From contig JASKMD010000001.1 in NCBI GenBank assembly GCA_030144725.1, positions 1,279,923 through 1,343,922 on the forward strand: a DNA stretch of 64,000 nt. Reading direction: 5' to 3'. The DNA comes from Haematococcus lacustris. Its lineage: Eukaryota; Chlorophyta; Chlorophyceae; Chlamydomonadales; Haematococcaceae. The notes beneath the pieces are model-generated. The model was not told the origin of the DNA. It searched no databases and saw only the letters and a list, made by a program, of their open reading frames with translations. How positions within the stretch are numbered: the first letter of the stretch is position 1; the number at the start of each line of letters is the position of its first letter. A program made the translations under genes and the position numbers. Positions 11,359 to 22,085 of this stretch are shown here, one piece after another.

Positions 11359-12651
11359 TCAGGTCCCACAAGGTCTGTTTGGCAAAGTGTACCGTGAGCC
11401 ATTTGATGCCGCGCTTACACAGCCGTGATCAGCGAGCCTTCCCGATATGCCTACTGCATCAAAGGGCCTGCACGGCCAGGGCGCCCACCAGTGTCGACAA
11501 GTGTCCAGGTGGCAAGGTTAATGTATATGGATGCGGCGTTCTCTCTAACGCGGGTGCCAGTAGGTACGGTCTACAACAGCGCTTGCGCGAGGGCCGGCGG
11601 TTATGTTCGGTAACGGGGTGGCTCGCATCTCGCATCGGGCTGTCGCAGCTCGCTCGCAACATGCCTAAGCGTTGCAATGGCCCTCCTGCTCCACCACATC
11701 AAAGCATATACTATGAGCTGCAGGCAGCATGACTGAAGGAACTGTTTTTTTCTGGTCTCTCCTTCGACGACATTATTGAGAGGGCTGATGAATGAGGAGA
11801 GCTTCCTATGCTTTCTTAGGCTTTCCTATGCTATCCTCAGCTATCCTCTGCTGTCCTATGCTTTCCTATCCTTCCTATTCTTACTACGCTGACTGCGTCG
11901 GCCCATCGCTATCAATGGCCGCCAGTCTGCATCATTTGCGCCGCTGGTGAACGCTGGTGGTAGCTTGGAGGAATTAGAACAACCTCTACCACTTTCGCAG
12001 CCTAGTGAGCGCGAGATGTTGGGGTGATTTAGACATGAGCATGGTAGGTATGTCTGGGTGATCTATGGGTGCTAATCCTAAGAATAACGCTATTCAAAGT
12101 GGTAGAGGTTCTCGGGGCACACCGCTTGCATCTCTACATGAGGTCAGCACGGCGTTTGATGCACTTCCCGCCTAGAAATCAGGTTTTAACTCACTGGAAT
12201 TTCATTAGCCTCCCAACCCGTGCAGGGCAGATGTATTACACTGCAATAGCTTCCCGTGGGAGCTATGAGTATACGTCAACGCTAGGGCGCAGAAACTAGA
12301 CGGATGCGCAGCAGCAACAAGCAGCAAATCGATCTCAAAAACAGCACTGCATATTTGCATGCCGGCACCCCATCACGGCACCCCGACCGCCCGACTAGTG
12401 GCCGCTCTACCTCGCTCATCGTTGCGGCGTTATTGTATGCACGTGCACTACCGTTAGGGTGCAAGGAGTCACTGGTGCCAGGATACCGCGGAGGGGGGCA
12501 AAGTTGACTTTAGCCCGTCCCTCGCAGGCCAAGCTGCGGAGCACCACGCCGCAGCGGGGCGTCGCGATTTGACCTCTTGGCGTGCAGTATACGCGACAAA
12601 AAGTGACGGTACATTTTTTCGAGCCATTTTACCTGACCTTGTGGGACCTGA
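11359..12651. mobile_element. 1,293-bp terminal-inverted-repeat element inserted in the YADD box
   Basis: Both ends begin with the same 17-base inverted repeat, TCAGGTCCCACAAGGTC, and are flanked by a direct repeat TCATCAG at 11352-11358 and 12652-12658. Deleting the element and one copy of the seven-base duplication regenerates an uninterrupted LINE reading MYADDLTLVSTS, which proves the insertion boundaries. Imperfect similarity continues inside the ends (a GTACCGT near base 40 of each). The interior has no recognisable transposase. A short open stretch near 11660-11790 (starting MPKRCNG) is not identifiable. It is best described as a non-autonomous DNA transposon. A seven-base target duplication does not fit Harbinger (3) well, and the superfamily is left open. 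Confidence 0.85.
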
Positions 12652-13268
12652 TCATCAGCATACATGAAGTGGGTGACAGGTGTGCCTTGCACTCTCACAG
12701 CATCAACAGGACCCAGGAACTCCTTACTAATGTCGTGAACATAGAGAGCAAACAGGAGTGGGCTGATGGGGCAGCCTTGCTTGACACTTTGGTCAGGAGT
12801 CACTGGGGGGGTGCGGTGGGGGCCATATATCAGCACATAGCTATCATCCCTATACAGACCCTCCAGGCAGGCAAGCAAGGGCTGTGGCAGCTTGACCCCA
12901 ACCCGCAAGTGCTCCCACAATTGTTGTCGAGGTATGTGGTCATAGGCCTGTTTGAAGTTAATGAAGGCAGTGAAAAGCTTGCGGTGCTTGGCATCTACGC
13001 TGGCCTTTTGAGCGTGGACGAGATAGCGCAGAATGAACATGGGTTGCATGGTGCTGCATCCCGGGATGAACCTAAACTGCTCAGCTGGCAGCACTCTGTG
13101 TGCCATGCACCAGGCAGTCAGCACGTGCCGCAAGACGTTAGCATACAGGCGGTACAACACACTACTCACAGCAAGCATTCTGTACTTGTTGGGGTCTGTG
13201 GGGTCTGTGTCCTTGAAGAGGGGGCTGATTCTAGCTACCTTCCAAGCCGCTCCCAGTGCGCATCATGC
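12652..13268 (-). pseudogene. LINE reverse transcriptase, N-terminal and palm part
   Basis: This segment encodes the first part of a non-LTR reverse transcriptase. Visible family motifs in order are ISPLFKDTDPTDPNKYR, LPAEQFRFIPGCST, FTAFINFKQAYD, SVKQGCPISPLLFALYV and HFMYADD. In active enzymes the third motif reads with Asp (IDF.KAYD type). Here it is FINF, so one catalytic aspartate is replaced by Asn. The YADD box is cut by the inserted element at 11359-12651, and coding resumes at 11351 with LTLVSTSPHGLQRL. It cannot make a functional polymerase as it stands. Confidence 0.88.
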
Positions 13269-13290
13269 TGTGAAACCATGGGGGGGGGGG

Positions 13291-14152
13291 CAGATGGTTG
13301 AGGACTGCTGCTGGTGCTGCTGCATTGCGCTGTGTCTGGTTGGGCAGGGTGGGGCGACCTGGTGCCACAGTCTGGGCTCTTGTCTGCTAGTCTTGGCTCT
13401 TGTTTGGCTTGCTGCTGCTGCTGCGCACACGTCACCGGCATTCACGACGCGAGCATCGGAATACCCATGACGAGGTAGTGTACAAAACACCATCAGAGTT
13501 GGTTACGTCTGAATTACGATACACCCGTATCATCCCTTGTACTGGAGCAAGTGAAGGAGTCACTGAAGACATTTCCAGAAATTGCACGGCTGCATGTGTC
13601 CGCCACCATTGGGAGGGGTAGGCATATGCATGTTTGCCATTTGCACAACCATCTCACTACGCTAGGTCGATAAGTCAACAGGGATGCGAATATGTGCACG
13701 AATATGTGAACTAATTTACTTCAATAACGCTTTAAGGTGCGGTGAGACAAGAATTGCGTGATATACCCGCCACCATTGTCATATGCATGCTTGAGAGCAT
13801 GCGTTGATGCAAAGAGCGGTGAAACAGCAAGCATTCCGTTTAGTCGCACACTGACTTGGCGACTGGGACCATCAGAAATGATGTGCGTACTATTTGTCTG
13901 TGTACAGACCACACAGCCAGAGATGGTTGCCAATGTCAACTGTGAAACGACAACTGTAACACGATGGCACGCAACTCAGGGTGAGTGATGTAGCTTAAGT
14001 TCATTGTACAACTAGCATGTCAAGCAGGCCAACACTGCACTTGCTTGCGCTGCCTGCATGGAGGCACATGCACCATAGTAAGCACACTGTAGTTTTTGCG
14101 CTCATTAGGTGATAACAACTGTAGTAAAGGAACAGAGCCAGCCAGGGGTAGC
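13291..14152. other. Intergenic region left of the membrane-protein gene
   Basis: A G homopolymer at 13281-13290 marks the LINE truncation. The second copy of the CTCACTACGCTAGGT-containing repeat is at 13638-13671. No gene is recognised. The last 100 bases are likely the 3' UTR of the minus-strand gene ending at 14153. Confidence 0.4.
13638..13671 (+). repeat. Short dispersed repeat, copy 2
   Basis: Same orientation and core as the copy at 5065-5100, differing by a two-base deletion and a few substitutions. It lies about 350 bases outside the LINE 5' truncation point. Confidence 0.5.
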
Positions 14153-17100
14153 TTATGCCTTGAAGTTGGTCTTGGGGCGCAGGATCAGGTACGCTGCAGG
14201 ACCCAGGATGGGGATCACGCTGAGCAACGGGACCAAGGTGCCCCTGCAAGCACAGCCAGGCAAAGATCAGGTGAGGGAGTGCTAGGAGGCACGTAGGGGA
14301 GGGGTAGTTTGGCACGCAGTTGTGCGAAGCTGACGGATCCATGGGAGCTGCTGAAGTGGGCTTGCTGAAGTGGGGGTGCTGAAGTGGGGTTGCTGAAGCA
14401 TTAGCCTGGGATATGCAGCCTGGCAGGTAAGTGGGGTAGGCAAGGCAGGCAGGCAAGCAGGTGGCCTGGGTAGGGAGGGTAGCTATGACACAGTGAGCTC
14501 CCTGCGGCTCCTGTCTGACCAGCCTAGGTGCGAAGGAAACCAGTCATTGTCAAGCACATTGGGTGCCCTGCAGTCCACGTCTGGCCAACCTGAGCTTTTT
14601 AGTAAGCAGTCGTTGCAGAGCAACCACATGCCCTCCCCCTTGGGCCCCTACGCTCCTCATCCCAGCTGCCTGTACTGGGCCCCTAGATTGCTGAGGCTCA
14701 CCGAGCGCTCCACTTGCGCGCCTCTGCGTCGTTGTTCATCCAGAAGGGCGCGAACAGGGTGAGGCAAGCAAAGTCAATGGTGGTCACGTGGACGAACCTG
14801 CTCTCCTCAAACAGCTTGAAGTAAGCGGCCCAGGACTCCTCTCCTACAATGTCAGCCAGGGCAGTGGGGGCCAGGGCAGTGGGGGCCAGGGCAGTGGGGG
14901 CCAGGGCAGTGGGGAGTAGAGGCCAGGGCAGCCAGGAGAAGCAACCAGCTGTGGTGGTGGGCAAGGGTCAGTGTCGCAAAGACTGCCGCTGGTGCTGGTG
15001 CTGCTGGTCAGATAGAGCATGTGTACCCCTGACCCTGATGCCTATGCTTACGACTGCAATTGCACAAGATGCAAGCATGGTAGGTTTACCCAGCCAGGTC
15101 AGAGCAAAGTATAACTCGTCAACAAGAACACCAGACAGGTCAGTATGTGCACGGTTGAGCATTGTGAAGCAGGGGCGTGGCTGCTGCTGCCTGAGTCGGA
15201 TGGGCAACCCTGCTGTGTGCTCTGCAAGGCTGAAGTCTGAACTGCTCACATCCCTCTTTCACTGCCTCACCCAACCCCTCTAACCTGCAATGGCTGCCAG
15301 CAGCACCATGGACAAAGCGCCCAGAAAGATGGCGGCTGGCAGGTACACGGTCTCAGCTCCCTTCATGAATACACCGCCCCAGCCCACCTGTCCATGCAGG
15401 CACACAGGGGCGTGGCAGCCAGGCCAGCTTGGGCACAACATTGCAGGGTACTGTGAACATCATGCCCCTTCCCTAACCATTCCCCCTGCCCCTGCCCCGA
15501 CGCTGGCACCTGACCCCCTTGCCCCTGCCCCTGCCCCTGCGCCTCACAACACCTTGCAACAACACTGACATGCCGCAGTCAGTTGGGCAGTCAGGATGAC
15601 TGGCAGGCAGTCAGGGGTAGGGGTGCAAGCAGTGCATATGACTGACCACTTGGCGGTTGCTGGCATGACAAGCACAGTGGTTGTGTAAGGGAAGGGTTGA
15701 ACAGGGAGACGGTCTCGAAGGTATGGATGCTCGACTGTCAAAGGTGAAAAGGGCTGGTTGGGTGGGATATGGTTTTGCAGCAGTACCATCAGCCAAGCAG
15801 CCACCTACCATATCCTCCTTTGGTGGCGGCATCTTGGGTTTGCTGATGGGCTTCCAAAAGGCAAAGTAGGGCATGAGTGCGAAAGCGCCCGTCGCAAAGG
15901 AAGCGGTCACAAAGGGCCAGACAGGCAGCTGCAGGCAGCAACAGGTCATAAAAATAGCAGGAACATCAGAGCGGCGCTGTAGCTGTTGGATAGAGCGACA
16001 GGTGGAAGGCAGGTGGCGGTCATGTCCCTGTTTGCCATTGCTAACCCTTGACAGGAACCTGACAGCCCATGGTGAATTGTGACAGCTCGTCAGGGAACAG
16101 GGTGATGGGCAGGTGCAGGGACAGGGGCAGGGCAGGCAGACATGTTTACTACATTGCGGCTGAGCCCTGACGGGAAGTTGCAGCAACTTGACATAGACCA
16201 GGGTGGTGGCAGGGGCAGGGCGGGCTGCTCAGGTAGGCAAGGGGCACTCAAGGCAGCAAGGGTGTCAGGCCTTCACCTAAGGCATTTGAAAGAGGCAGGG
16301 GCAGGGCGGGCTGTTCAGCGTGACAAGGGGCGCAAAGATCAGAGGCTGGCAGGAGGTGACAGTGATGCAGGTGGTGCTCACCTTGCTCTGGCTCCTGCCC
16401 CCAGGGATCAGCAGGCAGGCGTAGATGCATGGCCATACCCCCATCAGCATGAACAGAGCCGTGAACACCTGCAAGCACTCAGAGCAGCACCAGGGCAGCA
16501 GGCTGCCTTGCTGCCGCGCCCTTATCCTACTTATGCGCCTCTGTTTCATGCATGACAGCTCAGCCTCACGCCTCCTAAACAGGCTAGGCTCCACCCTTGA
16601 TGGCTGCTTGGTCATGGCCAGCTGGCCTTCCACCATGGCCTCCATGACCTGCTGGCCGCCTGGTTATAGTCAGCTGGTCTCATTGCACTGCAGCTGCCAG
16701 CTGCTCGTGTCCCATTGCTGCCCTTCCTTACTCAGCCACCTACCCTGCTGGACTTACTACCTTACCTCGCTTGGTGCCGTGCCGTGTCCATGCCTCAGCT
16801 TGGACAAGCAAGGGTGTTGAAAGCCACACGCTAAGCACTCACCTGGTTGACATTGTACTCCTCCCCTGGGCCCCTCAAGCCACACAACAGCTTGAGGAAG
16901 ATGAGGTCGCGGTAGGGGGTCTGGTTGGGGGCACCCAGGAAGGCGTAGGCTGGAGGCAGGGCAGGGCAAGGCAGGTACTGCTTGCTTGCTTCACTGGTAA
17001 AACGCCGTTACTGCCATGCTCGCATTGACTCACCAAGAATCCCAGCCCACACCAGCAAGATGCCGGCTGTGTACAGGGCGCTGTCATTAGCAGGCGCGGG

Positions 17101-17240
17101 GGCCTCCTCCGGCGCAGAAGCACGAGTGACGTGGCTGTCCCTGCGAGTCACGGCGCTAGTGAGCGTCCAAGAGGAGCAATGGTGGGCATGCTCGCCCGTG
17201 CGTTCAGGGGCATGCCTTTCGCTGCGTGGTGCCAATCGTC
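14153..17240 (-). CDS. Multi-pass membrane protein, probably plastid, function unknown
   Basis: Seven exons join in frame on the minus strand: first exon ending 17034 (start unresolved), then 16949-16843, 16468-16382, 15928-15809, 15387-15285, 14843-14702, 14243-14153. All borders are GT-AG. Hydrophobic segments include TAGILLVWAGIL, VFTALFMLMGVWPCIYACLL, VWPFVTASFATGAFALMPYF, YLPAAIFLGALSMVLLAAIAG and VPLLSVIPILGPAAYLIL. The polar motif HVTTIDFACLTLFAPFWMNND and the tail RPKTNFKA are conserved-looking. The sequence before the first helix is rich in Arg, Ser and Ala like a transit peptide, but no ATG lies in its frame, so an upstream exon or a start near 17211 in another frame is needed. The layout resembles plant and cyanobacterial integral membrane proteins of unknown function. 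I do not assign a family. Confidence 0.7.
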
Positions 17241-17334
17241 CAGACTTCCACGCGTGCGCTGGCTGCGCAGAGGCAATGCATAGTGCCCCACCGCTTGGTC
17301 GCCACGTCGTCCGTGCCTGAAGGTGCGTTAACAC

Positions 17335-18124
17335 GAGACTTTGCTTCGGTGATCGCCATTAGGTCGCGAGTGTCCAAATGCTCAAGGCTGTATGTTGCTG
17401 CGCGTTGCCACAACGGTTTTGGCAGCGAGCCTTACTGCGGGTCTTGCGGGTGTGCCGCCAACAACTCTGTTGACCACAGGCCGCGAGTTGACAATTGCCG
17501 TCGAACGAGTGTACGCGAGCTGCATGTCGGACGAGCCACGCCTCCGGACGAAACGTCACGAGGTGGCATGTGCCCCAAGTCCTCGCATGCACCCGGTGGC
17601 TCAGGCATCGAGTTGCACAATAAAAAGACACCGCTGGAGAGATCTAAGCTTTGATCTGCGCAACTATTGATATTGATGATATACCAGGTTCGGTGATTAA
17701 AGCTGGTCCAAGGTGCACCGTGCAGCCAGAAGAGTTGGACGGCCGGTATGTGACTCAGGCATTCTTCCACATTGTTCCGGTGTAGGCATGTGTCAATTTT
17801 AGTAAGAGTGCGTCTTTCCTACACTGCCTTGTCCCTGACCTCAACTCATCTGATATTTACAAAACATGGAATGCCCTGCGCGATGTTTTAAGCACAAGTG
17901 ACAAACGGTGGCCTGTACACGTCACAGTAACACACGCACAAGCCCAAACATGCCTAATGAATGCTGCAACTGGGGAGGGGAGGCTAACAGGCAGCATCCA
18001 CAAAGGGGACCATGAGACCAGAACATTATCATCACCACGCAACCATCATCATTTGCAACACAGAAACAATACCAGTGCTATGATACGGGGCTGGCATAAG
18101 GCGACAGCACCCTCATGCCGCTGC
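17335..18124. other. Intergenic region with no recognised gene
   Basis: Short open frames here have neither family resemblance nor splice-consistent continuation. The right end abuts the inverted cytochrome c1 copy. Confidence 0.4.
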
Positions 18125-19207
18125 TCAGTTCACTGTATCCAACACAATGCGCTGCGACTTGATGGGTGCCCACTTCAAGCGCTTTGAGTAGGAGGCAAAG
18201 CCCAGCAGAGCGAACAGGACCAGCAGCGCCTTGATGCCCATCACACGCATTTCGTCCTGCAGCACAAGACCAGACACACACAAGGCCTGGTGAGTCAGAG
18301 CCACAGTCCAGGAGCTCACAGAACATGGACACACCCATCACCTAGGAGGCGGCCTCAAGCACCAATTGTTACTCTGAGCACCAACCTGACCTGTAAGGCC
18401 AATGCAGTGGGTGGTGGCGAGCGGTTGGGCAAACATGGGAAGAAAGGCAGGTGCAAAATGAAGACAGGCATTGCACCTGGCACAGCCTACTACTCCAACA
18501 CCAGAGGTCTTGACCAGCCAGGTTGTGGGCCTCACAGGGCTGCTGGCACCAATTTCTGATTGGACAAACTACCCCTACCCACCGGAACCACTGCAACCAC
18601 TGCAACCGGGTTGAGCATCTGTAGCCACATCCATGACTTCATCATCATTTCCATGACCAGACCAAGGCAAGTAGGCAAGGAGTGGCATGCATGTTGTGTG
18701 CTGGGCCTGGTGTGGTGGGTCACCTGATGTGGGTAGGAGGACCAGGTGAGGAAGGAGGTGATGTCCTTGGCCTGCTGCGAGGCTGAGGCTGGTGTGCCGT
18801 CATCGTACTCTGCGCCGCCGTCCACCAACATCTTGGGCATGGCAATGGCGCCACCAGGGAAGTAGGGGTTGTAGTACAGGCCCTCACGCATCTGTACCCA
18901 GGGACAGCCAGACCAGCCAGGGTGGGGCGACAGCAGCTGCTGTGCTCCGGACACACCAAGCTGACCATCCCTGCGGCTGTAGGCAAGCTGGTGCTGGCCG
19001 TACTGCAGCTGGCCACGCCACCACAGACAGCACCACCGCTAGGCAGCTGGTAAACCACCCGCCCTGTGCTGCACCCACAGTGATGCCGGCCGGGGGGTCC
19101 CTGTACCCTGTCAGCAGGGCAAAGATGTAGTTCTGGCCATTGTGGCGGGCAGAAGCCATGAGTGTGAGGTCAGGAGGGTAGGCTCCACCGTTGGAGTAGC
19201 GAGCAGC
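18125..19207 (-). pseudogene. Inverted partial copy of cytochrome c1 (exons 5-7)
   Basis: Minus-strand exons 19207-19079, 18891-18724 and 18256-18125 encode the last three exons of cytochrome c1 with the same splice sites and nearly the same bases as 2283-3736. Differences seen are few and mostly silent (for example GGTGCA versus GGCGCA before the codons for EYDD). The intron before the last exon differs strongly: several hundred bases at 2870-3350 have no counterpart here. Homology also runs through intron 4 up to the gap at 19361. The haem-binding and presequence exons are missing or hidden by the gap. It may be a real duplicate, an allelic copy misplaced by scaffolding, or a truncated pseudogene. 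Confidence 0.85.
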
Positions 19208-19360
19208 CTGGGCAGGGAGGCGCAGGAAAGCGTGTAGACAGGGCAAGCCAGTTAACCTGACAAGGAAATCACAAGAGTCTAGCTGACGCTGTCCTGTTCT
19301 TCCTTTTGACCTTTCTTGTGCTTCGCTGTGTAAGCAGGCTGCTCTGTCTGCACCCAATGC

Positions 19361-19860
19361 NNNNNNNNNNNNNNNNNNNNNNNNNNNNNNNNNNNNNNNN
19401 NNNNNNNNNNNNNNNNNNNNNNNNNNNNNNNNNNNNNNNNNNNNNNNNNNNNNNNNNNNNNNNNNNNNNNNNNNNNNNNNNNNNNNNNNNNNNNNNNNNN
19501 NNNNNNNNNNNNNNNNNNNNNNNNNNNNNNNNNNNNNNNNNNNNNNNNNNNNNNNNNNNNNNNNNNNNNNNNNNNNNNNNNNNNNNNNNNNNNNNNNNNN
19601 NNNNNNNNNNNNNNNNNNNNNNNNNNNNNNNNNNNNNNNNNNNNNNNNNNNNNNNNNNNNNNNNNNNNNNNNNNNNNNNNNNNNNNNNNNNNNNNNNNNN
19701 NNNNNNNNNNNNNNNNNNNNNNNNNNNNNNNNNNNNNNNNNNNNNNNNNNNNNNNNNNNNNNNNNNNNNNNNNNNNNNNNNNNNNNNNNNNNNNNNNNNN
19801 NNNNNNNNNNNNNNNNNNNNNNNNNNNNNNNNNNNNNNNNNNNNNNNNNNNNNNNNNNNN
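19361..19860. other. Assembly gap of 500 N
   Basis: Exactly 500 unknown bases. They separate the inverted cytochrome c1 tract from the 27-bp minisatellite. Any open frame translated across it is meaningless. Confidence 0.99.
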
Positions 19861-20607
19861 CCACAGCCGCCCCCCAGGCCCCCTGACCCACAGCCGCCCC
19901 CCAGGCCCCCTGACCCACAGCCGCCCCCCAGGCCCCCTGACCCACAGCCGCCCCCCAGGCCCCCTGACCCACAGCCGCCCCCCAGGCCCCCTGACCCACA
20001 GCCGCCCCCCAGGCCCCCTGACCCACAGCCGCCCCCCAGGCTCCCTGACCCACAGCCGCCCCCCAGGCCCCCTGACCCACAGCCGCCCCCCAGGCTCCCT
20101 GACCCACAGCCGCCCCCCAGGCCCCCTGACCCACAGCCGCCCCCCAGGCCCCCTGACCCACAGCCGCCCCCCAGGCCCCCTGACCCACAGCCGCCCCCCA
20201 GGCTCCCTGACCCACAGCCGCCCCCCAGGCCCCCTGACCCACAGCCGCCCCCCAGGCTCCCTGACCCACAGCCGCCCCCCAGGCCCCCTGACCCACAGCC
20301 GCCCCCCAGGCCCCCTGACCCACAGCCGCCCCCCAGGCCCCCTGACCCACAGCCGCCCCCCAGGCTCCCTGACCCACAGCCGCCCCCCAGGCCCCCTGAC
20401 CCACAGCCGCCCCCCAGGCCCCCTGACCCACAGCCGCCCCCCAGGCTCCCTGACCCACAGCCGCCCCCCAGGCCCCCTGACCCACAGCCGCCCCCCAGGC
20501 TCCCTGACCCACAGCCGCCCCCCAGGCCCCCTGACCCACAGCCGCCCCCCAGGCTCCCTGACCCACAGCCGCCCCCCAGGCTCCCTGACCCACAGCCGCC
20601 CCCTGCC
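19861..20607. repeat. 27-bp GC-rich minisatellite, about 27 copies
   Basis: The unit runs CCACAGCCGCCCCCCAGG then CCCCCTGAC, with a single recurring C/T variant (GGCCCC versus GGCTCC) shuffled among copies. It begins at the gap edge, so its true length is unknown. It lies in an intron of the minus-strand proline-rich gene: the donor GTGTGC is at 20633 just outside. Such arrays often cause assembly gaps. Confidence 0.9.
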
Positions 20608-20633
20608 TCACACCCGTGTTGCCTGCTGCACAC

Positions 20634-21432
20634 CTGGTTGCGCACCGCCCACATGAGAATGCGTTCAGGGTCCTCCAGCACACAGGGCAGGTCACTGCCG
20701 CCGCCGTCCCAGGCTCCGTTCTCCCCTACGGCGTTGGAGCCGCCTGCCACTATCCACACATCCAGCACAGGTGGCGGGGGTGAGGGGGCAGGAGGGGAGG
20801 GGGGCGTAGGGGAGGGTGTGGGGGGCAGGGGCGGCGAGGGTGGGGGTGGCTGGGGTGGAGGGGTGGGCAGGGGCGGGGAGGGAGAAGGTGGTGGAGGCTG
20901 AGGAGTTTGAGCTGTGACGACTGCAGGTGAAGAGGGGCCAGGAGGAGGTTGGGGGGGAGGGGGGGCAAGGCTGGTTAGGGGGAAGGGAGGGGAACCAGGG
21001 CGAAGGCTGGGAGGTGGTGGCTTGGGTCGCTTGGGCCGTGGTCTAGGCATTGGTGACATTTCGGGCGGTGGCAATGAGGGGTCGGGTAGCGGGTCGGCTG
21101 GTGGGGGTGGCTGGGGCGAGGGTGGAGATGGTGGTTCCGGAGATGGCGGGGCAGGGGGTGGGGATAAGGGCGGGGGGTTGGCAGGCGGGTGCATGGGATC
21201 TAGGAAGGGTGGTGGTGGAGGAGGAGGGGGCGGCCTGCAGTTGTGCGAAATGGCGTCAGCTGTTTCTGCGTTGTGGGACTCGCTGGAGCTTATCTGGTTG
21301 TACGCTGGTTCCCAGCTCTGAAGCTGCGTACCTGATGCGAGGGCGACTGGCTGGGGCTGCGACGCTGACGCTGAGCGGCAGCAATGCCAGAACAACCGAC
21401 ACATGTCGGCCAACCCTCTCGACCGTGACATG
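20634..21432 (-). CDS. Proline-rich (pherophorin/extensin-like) protein fused to an acetylesterase-like domain, partial
   Basis: The exon 21234-20634 encodes about 150 residues of Pro/Ser-rich sequence (PPSPEPPSPPSPQ type, typical of hydroxyproline-rich algal wall proteins). It then runs directly into LDVWIVAGGSNAVGENGAW. That is the opening of the SASA/SGNH carbohydrate acetylesterase fold, where the usual block is GQSN with the nucleophile serine. Here the block reads GGSN. A further conserved-looking piece ends in ERILMWAVRNQ at a GTGTGC donor, followed by the minisatellite intron and the gap, so the rest of the domain is not visible. An upstream exon starting with MSRSRGLADMCRL at about 21432 and ending at a GTACGC donor near 21332 is plausible but unproved. 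The product is probably secreted or in the cell wall. Confidence 0.6.
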
Positions 21433-22085
21433 CAGGGTTGGATGCCCCTGCGCAGACAGAGCTTGGGCAATTGGCCAACGCAACGCAGCAGCTGAATGCA
21501 GCTAGAATGTTACAATTGTACCTCGCAGCGCAACAAAATACAGCAGAATGCACAGGCGGATAACAGCGCTTGCGCCGAAGAATGTGACATCGGCGCCATT
21601 GATTTCCCGTACGAGGTGCGTGACTTATAAAGAAGTAGTGGTTGGGAAGTAGGTTGGGAAGACCGGGACATGTCAGCAGCGCTGGACATTCACCGCTGTC
21701 TTGTTTAGCCGTACCACTGAGCGTACCGTGAAGTACGACTCAAGCAAATAAAGCAAACAAAACAGTACAGTGATGAGGTTCTTCATTTTGGTGTAGCATG
21801 AGGGCTGTAGGGTTCAGGACAACTTTGCACGAAGCTTGTTGACCGGGTCATGCCACTAGGACCGGTGCCGTCACCATGCATTTGGATAGTGCTGTTGTAT
21901 TGGGCTCTTGCGGTAACCTCACATTGCTATCCTAAGTGGTCTTGCGGTCTGTTGGTGGTCACCTGTTTGTGCTCCTGGCTGGTATACGACAGCCGCTCTC
22001 ACTCTGGTCACACCATGTGCAAACCCCACAATTAGAAACTGCAGCATCAGCATCAGCCGTGATAGCCTTCACCAGCCGTGAAGCA

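Larger units (their letters stand above)
5394..13290 (-). mobile_element. Decayed, 5'-truncated LINE (non-LTR retrotransposon) with nested insertions
   Basis: On the minus strand LINE protein segments appear in the correct order: reverse transcriptase start and palm (13265-12652), post-YADD segment (11351-11190), the FKYLG region (6527-6100) and a C-terminal zinc-knuckle segment (5999-5394). The order is interrupted by two insertions, 11359-12651 and about 6528-11194. Removing the first restores the reading through the YADD box exactly. Frameshifts between the last segments and an Asp-to-Asn change in the palm show the copy is dead. The upstream end stops at a run of G near 13281-13290 with no endonuclease domain, the common 5' truncation of LINE copies. 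The 3' boundary and any poly(A) tail were not found. Confidence 0.85.

Noticed and set aside
19861..20607. Minisatellite as a CRISPR-like array
   Set aside because: Units are contiguous without unique spacers and the genome is eukaryotic nuclear DNA.
19269..21470. Long open frames on both strands across 19.3-21.5 kb
   Set aside because: They run through 500 N and the 27-bp minisatellite. Only the 20634-21234 part has domain-like sequence and splice signals.
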